Assembly: GCA_946187095.1 (NCBI GenBank)
Contig: CAMHPW010000028.1
Span: forward strand, 1 to 10,368
Source: an uncultured Clostridia bacterium
GTDB lineage: Bacteria > Bacillota > Clostridia > Oscillospirales > Acutalibacteraceae
Reading direction: 5' to 3'
DNA length: 10,368 nucleotides
In this document: positions 1 to 7,110 of the stretch, one piece after another
Position numbering within the stretch: the stretch's first letter is position 1
Layout: each line of letters opens with the position of its first letter
The notes under the pieces: generated by a model
Seen by the model: the letters and a program-made list of their open reading frames with translations, nothing else
What the model was told of the DNA's origin: nothing
Database searches by the model: none
Position numbers and translations under genes: made by a program

Positions 1-3
1 TAA

Positions 4-164
4 GAGCCTGTTTAAAATCTTGATTTATGCGTTTTTTTGAGCAATATTTTGTTGAGAAAATGAAAAAAACACAAAAAGATGACAATTATTTCGAGCATTT
101 TCAACGCAAAGGTATCATCAAAATTTCCAAAAAATGTGTGCGTAGGAAGATATTAAACAGGCTC
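4..164. mobile_element. MITE-like non-coding inverted-repeat element
   Basis: An 18-bp terminal inverted repeat is seen directly: bases 4-21 (GAGCCTGTTTAAAATCTT) match the reverse complement of 147-164 at 17 of 18 positions. The trinucleotide TAA sits outside both ends (1-3 and 165-167), as expected for a 3-bp target-site duplication. The 161-bp interior is AT-rich and I see no credible coding sequence, so it cannot carry its own transposase. The GAG terminus and TNA-type duplication resemble what is known of the IS1031 branch of the IS5 family; that family link is inference and weak. The element ends 22 bases before the -35 hexamer of the trp promoter, so it may alter upstream sequence context. 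The left flank is only three bases because the window starts there, so the left duplication could be chance. Confidence 0.6.
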
Positions 165-186
165 TAAAAAAAATTTTTGCAGACGA

Positions 187-215
187 TTGACAAATAAGAA
201 TTAAAATGCTATAAT
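187..215 (+). promoter_or_regulatory. Sigma-A-type promoter of the trp operon
   Basis: TTGACA at 187-192 and TATAAT at 210-215 are both perfect consensus hexamers with a 17-base spacer, and TG at 207-208 makes an extended -10. An A-tract/T-tract (about 166-178) just upstream could act as an UP element. Transcription should start near 221-223, directly before the T-box leader. No operator-like palindrome overlaps the hexamers. A near-ideal promoter fits an operon that is started constitutively and controlled later, by antitermination. Confidence 0.9.
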
Positions 216-438
216 CCAGAATATAAAAATACAAACCGTTGAAACGGAGATAACGGCGGTCATGCCTTTACAGAGAGCCTGCGTTGCTGAGAGTCAGGTA
301 AGAAACAAGTCGTCAAATGGACCGTGGAGGGCATAGTCAAAGGGTATTTATCCGAGTATTCTATGACGCAATGACAGGCGTTACTTGTCAGGGATATGTT
401 GGTATCCTGCAAAAAGTGCACGGGATTTTCCCGTGAAT

Positions 439-476
439 TAAGGTGGCACCACGGATAAGATATTTATTCGTCCTTA
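439..476 (+). promoter_or_regulatory. T-box antiterminator helix
   Basis: Helix A1 pairs 439-443 (TAAGG) with 472-476 (CCTTA). Helix A2 pairs 451-458 with 464-471, including one G-T wobble. Between them is the canonical 7-base bulge 444-450 (TGGCACC), whose first four bases bind the 3' end of uncharged tRNA. The 3' strands of both helices overlap the terminator stem, so only one structure can form at a time. Confidence 0.88.
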
Positions 477-503
477 ACAGAAGTTCTGTTGAGGGCGTTT
501 TTT
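469..503 (+). terminator. Regulated intrinsic terminator of the trp T-box
   Basis: The stem pairs 469-480 with 486-497 (core CCTTAACAG with CTGTTGAGG, one G-T wobble in the core), with loop AAGTT, followed by six T residues at 498-503. It shares 469-476 with the antiterminator. When tRNA-Trp is charged this hairpin should form and stop transcription before trpE. Confidence 0.9.
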
Positions 504-517
504 ATTTACAAAAACTG

Positions 518-525
518 AAAGGGTG
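518..525 (+). promoter_or_regulatory. trpE ribosome binding site
   Basis: AAAGGGTG lies six bases before ATG 532. An in-frame GTG at 523 would overlap this site and leave no spacing, so the site decides for the ATG. It lies outside the terminator hairpin, so its access does not depend on the T-box fold. Confidence 0.7.
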
Positions 526-531
526 AAGAAA

Positions 532-1995
532 ATGAACTTTCTGCCATCACTTGACCAAGTGAAAAAAATTGCTTCCGAACAAAAATATAATGTTCTTCCC
601 GTAAGCTGTGAAATGCTTTCGGACTTCACAACTCCTATTGAAGTCATGAGGGTACTCAAAAATGTTTCGTCACATTGTTTTATGCTCGAATCCGCTCAGG
701 CTGATGAAAAATGGGGACGATATACGTTCATCGGCTTTGAACCTAAAATGGAAATCACCTGCATAGACGGCTCTTTGAATTTAGGCGACATTAAACTGAA
801 AACAAACGAACCGTCAAAATATCTCCGTCAGATCCTCGATAATTACAAAAGTCCCCGATTTGACTATCTGCCGTCATTCACGGGCGGTTTGGTCGGCTAT
901 TTTTCCTACGACTATATCACCTACAGCGAACCGTCTGCAAAGCGTGAAACCGAAAATAATGAGGCTTTCAAAGACGTTGACCTGATGCTTTTCGATAAAG
1001 TCATCGCTTTCGACAGCGTCAAACAGAAAATTATTCTGATTGCCAATATCCATCTCGAAAACTATGAAGTCGAATACAACAGGGCTGTCAACGAACTGAA
1101 ACAGCTTGCTGAACTTCTTCATAACGGTAAAAAAATCAATGAAAAATCAGGCAGGCTTTTAAGTGAAGTGACACCGTATTTCAATAAAGAACAGTACTGC
1201 AATATGGTCGAAAAGGCGAAAAATTATATCCGTGAGGGAGATATTTTCCAAATCGTCCTTTCCAACAGACTTTCCGCCGATTTTGAGGGCAGTCTTTTCA
1301 ATACTTACCGTGTATTGAGAACGCTCAATCCGTCGCCTTATATGTTCTATTTTTCGGGCACAGATGTAGAGGTGGCAGGGGCATCCCCCGAAACGCTCGT
1401 GAAACTCGAAAACGGCGTTTTACATACATTTCCCCTTGCAGGCACTCGTCCCAGAGGAAAAACGGATGATGAAGATAAACGGCTTGAAATAGAACTTATT
1501 GCAGACGAAAAAGAACTTGCCGAACACAATATGCTTGTAGACCTCGGAAGAAACGATTTAGGAAGGATAAGCAAATTCGGCACTGTCGAAGTCGAAAAAC
1601 TTCACTCTATCGAAAGATATTCCCATGTCATGCATATCGGTTCGACTGTCAGAGGAATCATCCGTGAAGATAAAGATGCCCTTGATGCCATAGAAGCCGT
1701 TCTCCCTGCAGGTACTCTTTCAGGTGCACCGAAAATTCGTGCCTGTCAGTTGATCGGTGAACTCGAAAATAACAAGCGTGGCATTTACGGCGGTGCGATC
1801 GGCTATATCGATTTCACGGGCAATATGGATACCTGTATCGCTATCCGTATTGCCTACAAGAAAAACGGCAAGGTCTTTGTCAGAAGCGGTGCAGGAATTG
1901 TGGCGGATTCCGTTCCCGAAAAGGAGTTTGAGGAATGTCTGAATAAAGCAAAATCCTGTCTGAAAGCCCTTGAAATTGCACAGGAGGTGGATTGA
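532..1995 (+). CDS. trpE: Anthranilate synthase component I (TrpE)
   Basis: 487 residues. It converts chorismate and ammonia (delivered by TrpG) to anthranilate and pyruvate, the committed step of tryptophan synthesis, in the cytoplasm. The N-terminal domain carries MLES (51-54) followed by GRYTFIG, the LLES-type tryptophan-binding element, so feedback inhibition is probably retained. The chorismate-binding domain follows, with GDIFQIVLSNR, ASPETL, PLAGTRPRG (from 301), DLGRNDLGR, LPAGTLSGAPKIRA (from about 391) and RGIYGGAIGY. PLAGT rather than the PIKGT typical of PabB favours anthranilate synthase over aminodeoxychorismate synthase, as does the position behind a Trp T-box. Start ATG 532 is chosen over an upstream in-frame GTG because of the ribosome binding site. 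The stop is one base before trpG. Length is normal for the family. Confidence 0.97.
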   Translation: MNFLPSLDQVKKIASEQKYNVLPVSCEMLSDFTTPIEVMRVLKNVSSHCFMLESAQADEKWGRYTFIGFEPKMEITCIDGSLNLGDIKLKTNEPSKYLRQILDNYKSPRFDYLPSFTGGLVGYFSYDYITYSEPSAKRETENNEAFKDVDLMLFDKVIAFDSVKQKIILIANIHLENYEVEYNRAVNELKQLAELLHNGKKINEKSGRLLSEVTPYFNKEQYCNMVEKAKNYIREGDIFQIVLSNRLSADFEGSLFNTYRVLRTLNPSPYMFYFSGTDVEVAGASPETLVKLENGVLHTFPLAGTRPRGKTDDEDKRLEIELIADEKELAEHNMLVDLGRNDLGRISKFGTVEVEKLHSIERYSHVMHIGSTVRGIIREDKDALDAIEAVLPAGTLSGAPKIRACQLIGELENNKRGIYGGAIGYIDFTGNMDTCIAIRIAYKKNGKVFVRSGAGIVADSVPEKEFEECLNKAKSCLKALEIAQEVD

Positions 1996-1996
1996 A

Positions 1997-2578
1997 ATGA
2001 TACTTTTGATAGATAATTACGACAGCTTTTCCTATAATTTATATCAGTATATCGGAGAGATAGATGAAAATATCAAGGTTATCAGAAATGACGAAATGAC
2101 CGTCGATGAAATCCGTTCACTCAATCCCGACAGAATTATCTTATCCCCCGGTCCCGGCAGACCGGAAAATGCAGGAATCATAATTGACGTTGTAAAGGAA
2201 CTCGGAAAGGAATTTTCCATTTTAGGTGTATGCCTCGGACATCAGGCAATCTGTTCGGCATTTGGTGCAAATGTCACATACGCCAAACAGCTCATGCATG
2301 GCAAGCAGTCAAAAGTGACTTTCGATACAAATTGTCCGATATTTAAGGGACTTGAAAAAAGCGGTCTTGTAGCCCGTTATCATTCGCTTGCGGCTGACGC
2401 TGACACCATGCCCGATTGTCTGAAAGTAACGGCTGTTACAGATGATGGCGAAATCATGGCAGTTCAGCATAAAGAATATCGTATATTCGGAGTGCAGTTT
2501 CACCCCGAATCCATCATGACACCCGACGGAAAAACCATGTTATATAATTTTATCAAAGGAAAGGAAGATTTGAAATGA
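1997..2578 (+). CDS. trpG: Anthranilate synthase component II, glutamine amidotransferase (TrpG)
   Basis: 193 residues, a stand-alone class I glutamine amidotransferase that hydrolyses glutamine and channels ammonia to TrpE. The catalytic triad is complete: Cys79 in GVCLGHQ, and His169 and Glu171 in FHPES. The N-terminus [15 protein letters not shown] and the oxyanion-loop motif SPGPGRP (50-56) are typical of TrpG/PabA. The start ATG 1997 follows an AGGAGG site (1982-1987) by nine bases and comes one base after the trpE stop; upstream in-frame codons are part of trpE. The protein is not fused to TrpE or TrpD, unlike in some bacteria. In organisms with one amidotransferase, TrpG may also serve PabB for folate; this cannot be judged from here. 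Confidence 0.96.
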   Translation: MILLIDNYDSFSYNLYQYIGEIDENIKVIRNDEMTVDEIRSLNPDRIILSPGPGRPENAGIIIDVVKELGKEFSILGVCLGHQAICSAFGANVTYAKQLMHGKQSKVTFDTNCPIFKGLEKSGLVARYHSLAADADTMPDCLKVTAVTDDGEIMAVQHKEYRIFGVQFHPESIMTPDGKTMLYNFIKGKEDLK

Positions 2579-3600
2579 TTAAAGAGGCTATTGCAAAAAT
2601 CGTGAACAAAGGTGATTTAACTTACAATGAGGCTTATGCCGTCATGAATGAGATAATGAACGGTGAAACCTCTCCGACACAAAATGCCGCATTTTTGGCG
2701 GCACTGTCAACAAAGAGTGCAAAGGCTGAAACGACTGATGAAATCGCAGGTTGTGCGGCTGCCATGCGTGACCATGCCACGAAAGTTCAAACAGGTATGG
2801 ACGTTTTTGAAATTGTCGGCACGGGCGGTGACAATGCAGGCAGTTTCAATATCTCAACGACATCTGCAATAATAGCCGCAGCAGGCGGCATGAAAGTCGC
2901 CAAACACGGCAACAGAGCCGCATCTTCCAACAGTGGCACGGCTGACTGTCTGGAAGCCCTTGGAGTCAATATCGAGCAATCTCCCGAAAAATGCGTTGAA
3001 CTGCTCAATGAAGTCGGAATGTGTTTTTTCTTCGCTCAGAAATATCATAGTTCCATGAAATATGTCGGTGCGATTCGCCGTGAACTCGGTTTCAGAACGG
3101 TTTTCAACATTCTCGGACCTTTAACAAATCCGTCATCACCGTCAATGCAGTTGTTGGGCGTATATGACGATTACCTTGTTGAACCCCTTGCACAAGTTCT
3201 TATCAGCCTTGGTGTCAAGCGTGGCATGGTCGTTTACGGCATGGATAAGCTCGATGAAATATCGCTTTCCGCTCCTACAAAAGTTTGTGAGATTAAAGAC
3301 GGCTGGTTCAAATCCTATATCATCAAGCCCGAAGATTTCGGCTTTGAACGCTGCACGAAAGACGATTTGAAAGGCGGTACGCCTGCCGAAAATGCTCAGA
3401 TTACAAGAAATATCCTCAAAGGCGAAAAGGGATTCAAAAGAAATGCCGTTCTGATGAATGCAGGTGCAGCACTCTATATCGGCGGAAAAGCGGATTCCAT
3501 CAAAGACGGAATCACACTTGCCGCTGAAATCATTGATTCGGGCAAGGCTATGCAAACTCTTGAAAAATTCATTGAAGTCAGCAACAGGACGGAGATTTGA
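2575..3600 (+). CDS. trpD: Anthranilate phosphoribosyltransferase (TrpD)
   Basis: 341 residues, normal family length. It transfers phosphoribose from PRPP to anthranilate to give phosphoribosyl-anthranilate. Family motifs in order: the helical N-terminal domain with [26 protein letters not shown] (82-86 is GTGGD, the pyrophosphate-binding loop); [15 protein letters not shown] (from about 110), the anthranilate/PRPP-binding loop; then the RELGFRT and NILGPLTNP segments; and [11 protein letters not shown], corresponding to the usual GxDGLDE metal-binding motif. The start codon overlaps the trpG stop as ATGA, so translation is probably coupled; GGAAG lies before it. I see no anomaly in frame or composition. 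Confidence 0.97.
   Translation: MIKEAIAKIVNKGDLTYNEAYAVMNEIMNGETSPTQNAAFLAALSTKSAKAETTDEIAGCAAAMRDHATKVQTGMDVFEIVGTGGDNAGSFNISTTSAIIAAAGGMKVAKHGNRAASSNSGTADCLEALGVNIEQSPEKCVELLNEVGMCFFFAQKYHSSMKYVGAIRRELGFRTVFNILGPLTNPSSPSMQLLGVYDDYLVEPLAQVLISLGVKRGMVVYGMDKLDEISLSAPTKVCEIKDGWFKSYIIKPEDFGFERCTKDDLKGGTPAENAQITRNILKGEKGFKRNAVLMNAGAALYIGGKADSIKDGITLAAEIIDSGKAMQTLEKFIEVSNRTEI
3591..3594 (+). promoter_or_regulatory. trpC ribosome binding site that selects the start
   Basis: GGAG lies eight bases before ATG 3603, but only two bases before an in-frame TTG at 3597 that would overlap the trpD stop. Normal spacing therefore favours the ATG, leaving a two-base gap after trpD. Confidence 0.7.
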
Positions 3601-3602
3601 AC

Positions 3603-4385
3603 ATGACAATATTAGATGAACTTGCCGGCTATGCGAAAATCAGAGTGGCAGAGGAAAAATTAAAAATTTCTCTTGATGAAATAAAACAAGCGGCTTTCTC
3701 CATGCCGAAAGGGAATTTTGCCTTTGAAAAGGCTCTGAAAAAAAATGATATCGCCTTTATATGCGAATGTAAAAAAGCCTCTCCGTCAAAGGGCATTATC
3801 GCCGAAAATTTCCCCTATCCCGAAATTGCAAAGGAATATGAACAGGCAGGGGCTGACTGTATCTCCGTATTGACAGAGCCAAGCAGATTTTTAGGCAAAA
3901 ATGAATATTTGCAGGAAATTGCAAACGCTGTCAAAATTCCGTGTTTAAGAAAGGATTTCACCGTTGACGAATACATGATCTATCAGGCGAAATTATTGGG
4001 TGCGTCTGCGGTACTTCTGATATGTTCGATACTTGATAAATCTCAGATAAAAGAGTATATTAGTATATGCGATATGCTCGGACTTTCGGCATTGGTGGAA
4101 GTGCATGACGAAACGGAAATGCAGACGGCTTTGCAGTCGGGGGCAAGAATCATAGGAGTAAACAATCGTAATTTAAAGGATTTTTCCGTTGATACCGACA
4201 ACAGCAGGAAATTGAGAGAACTTGTTCCGAATGATATTATCTTTGTATCGGAAAGCGGTGTCAAAACTCCCGAAGATGTGCAGAAATTAAGAGATATAGG
4301 GGCAGATGCCGTACTGATTGGTGAAACTCTCATGAGAGCCGAAAATAAAAGAGATATGCTTGCAAAGCTGAAAGGAAATATATGA
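3603..4385 (+). CDS. trpC: Indole-3-glycerol phosphate synthase (TrpC)
   Basis: 260 residues, a monofunctional (beta/alpha)8 barrel that closes and decarboxylates CdRP to indole-3-glycerol phosphate. Visible active-site segments: CECKKASPSKG (Glu55 and Lys57), LRKDF (Lys117), LVEVH (Glu166), GVNNRNL and SESGVKTPED, with GETLM near the end, all in the family order. The Glu/Lys/Lys/Glu set corresponds to the catalytic residues known from the archaeal enzyme. It is not fused to TrpF, which follows as a separate gene, in contrast to the enterobacterial TrpCF. ATG 3603 is used in preference to TTG 3597 because of ribosome-binding-site spacing. The 3' end overlaps trpF by four bases (ATGA). Confidence 0.97.
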   Translation: MTILDELAGYAKIRVAEEKLKISLDEIKQAAFSMPKGNFAFEKALKKNDIAFICECKKASPSKGIIAENFPYPEIAKEYEQAGADCISVLTEPSRFLGKNEYLQEIANAVKIPCLRKDFTVDEYMIYQAKLLGASAVLLICSILDKSQIKEYISICDMLGLSALVEVHDETEMQTALQSGARIIGVNNRNLKDFSVDTDNSRKLRELVPNDIIFVSESGVKTPEDVQKLRDIGADAVLIGETLMRAENKRDMLAKLKGNI

Positions 4386-4990
4386 CATATATCAAGATGT
4401 GCGGACTTACACGGAAATGTGATATAAAAGCCGTCAATGAAATAAAGCCCGAATATATCGGCTTTGTATTCTGGGCGAAAAGCAAAAGATATATCCCGCC
4501 TGAAAAGGCATTTGAACTCAAAAAACTGCTTGATAAAAACATAAAGGCAGTCGGGGTTTTCGTTGATGAAAGCATTGAAAAAGTTGCCGAACTGCTTGAA
4601 AATGATATTATCGACATAGCACAACTGCATGGACATGAAAATGAGGATTATATCAAAAATCTCCGTGAAATGACGGATAAGCCTGTTATACAGGCTTTCA
4701 GGATACGTTCATCAAGTGACATGGAAAAGGCTGTCAACAGTACGGCAGATATGATATTACTTGATGCAGGCATGGGGGACGGAAAAATCTTTGACTGGTC
4801 GCTGATCAAAGAGATAAAAAGACCTTATTTTCTGGCAGGCGGTCTGAATTGTGAAAACATCGCCGAAGCCGTGAAAACACTTCAGCCCTATGCCGTTGAT
4901 GTCAGTTCGGGCATTGAAACGGACGGTTTAAAAGATATGAAAAAAATAGCTGAGTTTTCAGCCATCGTGAGAAAGGAAGATGAATCATGA
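4382..4990 (+). CDS. trpF: Phosphoribosylanthranilate isomerase (TrpF)
   Basis: 202 residues, a small TIM barrel that performs the Amadori rearrangement of phosphoribosyl-anthranilate to CdRP, the substrate of TrpC. The catalytic Cys is Cys7 in IKMCGLTR and the catalytic Asp is Asp128 in LLDAG. Other family segments are GVFVDE, AQLHG, QAFRI, FDWSLI, FLAGGLN and VDVSSGIE. The usual GGTG phosphate-loop-like stretch reads GMGDG here, a small deviation I do not think affects the call. The start overlaps the trpC stop (ATGA) and AAAGGA precedes it. The 3' end overlaps trpB in the same way. Confidence 0.96.
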   Translation: MTYIKMCGLTRKCDIKAVNEIKPEYIGFVFWAKSKRYIPPEKAFELKKLLDKNIKAVGVFVDESIEKVAELLENDIIDIAQLHGHENEDYIKNLREMTDKPVIQAFRIRSSSDMEKAVNSTADMILLDAGMGDGKIFDWSLIKEIKRPYFLAGGLNCENIAEAVKTLQPYAVDVSSGIETDGLKDMKKIAEFSAIVRKEDES

Positions 4991-6177
4991 CAAATCCAAA
5001 GGGAAGATTTGGCATTCATGGGGGGCAGTATATCCCCGAAACACTGATGAATGCTGTCAATGAACTGGAAGAAGCCTATCATTTCTATAAGAATGACGAA
5101 GAATTCAACCGTGAATTGAATGAGCTTTTCAATGAATACGCAAACAGACCGTCAAGGCTGTATTATGCCGATAAAATGACAAAAGATTTGGGCGGTGCGA
5201 AAATTTATCTCAAAAGAGAGGATTTGAACCACACGGGTGCACATAAAATCAATAACGTACTCGGTCAGGCACTTTTAGCCAAAAAAATGGGTAAAACAAG
5301 ATTGATTGCCGAAACAGGTGCAGGACAGCACGGAGTGGCAACGGCAACTGCCGCCGCTCTCATGGGAATGGAATGTGTCGTTTTCATGGGAGAGGAAGAT
5401 ACCAAAAGGCAGGCTCTCAACGTTTACAGAATGAAATTGCTTGGCTCTGATGTTATCCCCGTGAAAACAGGTACGGCAACTCTCAAAGATGCCGTTTCCG
5501 AGGCCATGAGAGAATGGACAAGCCGTATTTCCGATACACACTATTGTTTAGGCTCTGTGATGGGACCTCACCCATTTCCGACAATCGTGCGTGATTTCCA
5601 GTCGGTCATCTCAAAGGAAATTAAATCACAGATTCTTGAAAAAGAAGGCAGACTTCCCGATGTTGTCATGGCTTGCGTGGGCGGCGGCTCGAATGCTATC
5701 GGCACTTTCTATCATTTCATTGAAGATAAAGACGTAAGATTGATTGGCTGTGAAGCGGCAGGGCGTGGCATAGATACCTTTGAAACGGCGGCAACCATTT
5801 CAACAGGCAAACTCGGTATATTCCACGGCATGAAGTCCTATTTCTGTCAGGACGAATTCGGACAGATTGCCCCTGTTTATTCCATTTCGGCAGGACTTGA
5901 CTATCCCGGAGTAGGTCCCGAACACGCTCATTTATACGATATCGGCAGGGCTGAATATGTGGCAATAACAGATGATGAAGCCGTCAATGCCTTTGAATAT
6001 CTTTCAAAAACAGAGGGCATTATCCCTGCAATAGAGTCTGCACACGCCGTTGCACACGCCATCAAAATCGCACCGACAATGGACAAGGATAAAATTATCG
6101 TTGTCACAATATCGGGCAGAGGCGACAAAGACTGTGCGGCTATTGCAAGATACAGAGGAGTGGAAATTTATGAGTAA
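4987..6177 (+). CDS. trpB: Tryptophan synthase beta subunit (TrpB)
   Basis: 396 residues, a PLP-dependent enzyme that condenses indole with serine to form tryptophan, normally as an alpha2beta2 complex with TrpA. The PLP lysine is Lys87 in HTGAHKINN and the catalytic Glu is Glu109 in [18 protein letters not shown] (phosphate-binding loop) and SGRGDKD near the C-terminus are also present. The N-terminus [15 protein letters not shown] is that of the TrpB1 type, the form that works with TrpA, rather than the longer TrpB2. The start overlaps the trpF stop (ATGA). The gene looks intact, so if TrpA is truly defective the cell could still make tryptophan from indole or serine-derived side routes only; this is inference. 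Confidence 0.97.
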   Translation: MTNPKGRFGIHGGQYIPETLMNAVNELEEAYHFYKNDEEFNRELNELFNEYANRPSRLYYADKMTKDLGGAKIYLKREDLNHTGAHKINNVLGQALLAKKMGKTRLIAETGAGQHGVATATAAALMGMECVVFMGEEDTKRQALNVYRMKLLGSDVIPVKTGTATLKDAVSEAMREWTSRISDTHYCLGSVMGPHPFPTIVRDFQSVISKEIKSQILEKEGRLPDVVMACVGGGSNAIGTFYHFIEDKDVRLIGCEAAGRGIDTFETAATISTGKLGIFHGMKSYFCQDEFGQIAPVYSISAGLDYPGVGPEHAHLYDIGRAEYVAITDDEAVNAFEYLSKTEGIIPAIESAHAVAHAIKIAPTMDKDKIIVVTISGRGDKDCAAIARYRGVEIYE

Positions 6178-7002
6178 TATCAGAAATGCTTTCAAAAACG
6201 GCAAGGCTTTCATACCGTTTATCACCTGCGGCGATCCCGATTTGCAGACAACGGCGGAATGTGTCCGTGAAGCCGTCAGAAACGGTGCAGATTTAATTGA
6301 ACTGGGCATTCCCTTTTCCGATCCGACAGCCGAAGGTCCTGTCATTCAAGGGGCTAATATCCGTGCTTTGCAAGGCGGAGTGAATACAGACAAGATATTT
6401 GAATTTGTGCGTGAACTGAGAAAAGATGTTTTTGTGCCTATGGTATTCATGACCTATGCAAATGTCGTATTTTCATACGGTGCTGAAAAATTCATTTCAA
6501 CGTGTAAAGAAATCGGCATCGACGGTCTTGTCATTCCCGACATTCCGTTTGAAGAAAAAGAGGAATTTCAGCCGTACTGCAAAAAATACGGCATTGACTT
6601 GATTTCCTTCATCGCACCGACTTCCGAAAACAGGATCGCCATGATCGCAAAAGAAGCCGAAGGCTTTATCTATATCGTGTCAAGTTTGGGAGTCACGGGG
6701 ACAAGAAGAACATTGAGCGAACCGAACACGCTTGTGGTATCTTTGACGGAAATACAGCGCCAGCCGTTCTGCATATCCGCATAATACGAGATATAGTAAA
6801 GGTTGTCAGAGAAAATACGGATGTTCCGTGTGCGATCGGTTTCGGCATATCGACACCCGAACAGGCTCATAAAATGGCTGAAACAGCAGACGGTGTTATT
6901 ATCGGTTCGGCAGTGATCAAAATTCTTGAAAAATACGGCAAAGAATCCCCTGTACATATCGGCGAATATGTCAAAGAGATCAAACAGGCTATCCTTCACT
7001 GA
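6170..7002 (+). pseudogene. trpA: Tryptophan synthase alpha subunit (TrpA), frame disrupted
   Basis: TrpA cleaves indole-3-glycerol phosphate to indole, which passes to TrpB. ATG 6170 follows AGAGGAG (6154-6160) by nine bases and overlaps trpB by eight. The first part is normal: FITCGDP, IELGIPFSDP with catalytic Glu44, GLVIPDIPFEE, and VSSLGVTGTR at the mobile loop. The second catalytic Asp (DGP in the enterobacterial enzyme) is Glu55, a conservative change. After GTR the match is lost and the frame ends at 6782-6784, giving 204 residues. The expected C-terminus (VVRENTDVPCAIGFGIS, then DGVIIGSAV, ending at TGA 7000-7002) lies in the -1 frame. The distance from GTR to VVREN is about 32 codons where relatives have roughly 13-16, so both extra DNA and a frame change are present. 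Genuine mutation, recoding and sequence error all remain possible. Confidence 0.85.
6711..6783 (+). other. Extra DNA segment inside trpA
   Basis: This stretch does not correspond to any TrpA segment I recognise and accounts for about 50-60 surplus bases, with boundaries uncertain by some ten bases each side. It lies just after the codons for GVTGTR, in the loop that closes over the alpha active site. An insertion of 3n+2 bases would by itself explain the frame change. In the frame of the C-terminal part the segment is also open, so a one-base loss in ACAAGAAGAAC (6701-6711) plus an in-frame insert is an alternative. I see no terminal repeats, target duplication or hairpin in it, and cannot name its source. 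Confidence 0.45.
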
Positions 7003-7049
7003 AAAAAGGCAGCTATGACGGAAAAATATCCGCATAGCTGCCCTTTTTT
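7003..7049. terminator. Bidirectional intrinsic terminator after trpA
   Basis: A perfect 10-bp stem pairs 7008-7017 (GGCAGCTATG) with 7033-7042, extended by CGGA/TCCG with one bulged A, and is followed by six T residues at 7044-7049 for + strand transcripts. Six A residues at 7002-7007 give the matching T-tract on the - strand, so it can also stop transcripts from the hydrogenase side. It begins right after the trpA stop, which supports 7002 as the end of the operon. Confidence 0.92.
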
Positions 7050-7053
7050 ATAC

Positions 7054-7089
7054 AAAAACAAGCGGCTGTTTTTGCATTCAGCCGCTTGT
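7054..7089 (-). terminator. Intrinsic terminator of the hydrogenase operon
   Basis: A perfect 11-bp GC-rich stem pairs 7058-7068 (ACAAGCGGCTG) with 7079-7089, with a 10-base loop. On the - strand it is followed by a short T-tract (A residues 7054-7058 on the + strand) and begins 21 bases after the hydA stop. Together with the neighbouring hairpin it insulates the two convergent operons from each other. Confidence 0.88.
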
Positions 7090-7110
7090 CTGATTCAGTG
7101 AAATGAAAAA

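Larger units (their letters stand above)
222..503 (+). promoter_or_regulatory. T-box riboswitch leader, tryptophan-specific
   Basis: This untranslated leader senses uncharged tRNA-Trp and lets transcription continue into trpE when tryptophan is scarce. Visible elements: a stem I distal part with AGAGAG (about 272-277), a CCTG/CAGG helix and a GCTG-containing apical loop (about 278-298). The specifier is probably TGG at 318-320 in the context AAATGGA. Stem III is 419-425 paired with 429-435. The T-box sequence is at 440-453 (AAGGTGGCACCACG). The bulge bases TGGC (444-447) would pair with GCCA, the acceptor end expected for tRNA-Trp with discriminator G, an independent support for the Trp assignment. 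The exact pairing of the stem I base is not resolved by eye, and the 5' end is inferred from the promoter. Confidence 0.93.

Noticed and set aside
335-418. A small leader peptide or second riboswitch between stem I and the T-box
   Set aside because: The short helices here (372-376 with 386-390; 392-396 with 403-407) fit the variable stem II region of T-box leaders, and no start codon with a ribosome binding site was found.
419-435. Hairpin CACGGGA/TCCCGTG as a separate terminator
   Set aside because: No T-tract follows it; its place directly before the T-box sequence identifies it as stem III of the leader.
523-531. GTG at 523 as the start of trpE
   Set aside because: It overlaps the AAAGGGTG ribosome binding site and leaves no spacing; ATG 532 has the right distance and family-like N-terminus.
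532-1995. PabB (aminodeoxychorismate synthase) instead of TrpE
   Set aside because: The motif is PLAGT rather than PIKGT, the regulatory MLES element is present, and the gene lies behind a Trp T-box with all other trp genes.
3597-3602. TTG at 3597 as the start of trpC, overlapping the trpD stop
   Set aside because: GGAG lies only two bases before it, while ATG 3603 has eight-base spacing.
3142-3609. 155-codon open frame on the - strand opposite the end of trpD
   Set aside because: Antisense shadow of trpD without homology, promoter or ribosome binding site.
4043-4636. 197-codon open frame on the - strand opposite trpC and trpF
   Set aside because: Antisense to two well-supported enzymes; the predicted protein is a low-complexity mix of Ser and Phe with no ribosome binding site seen.
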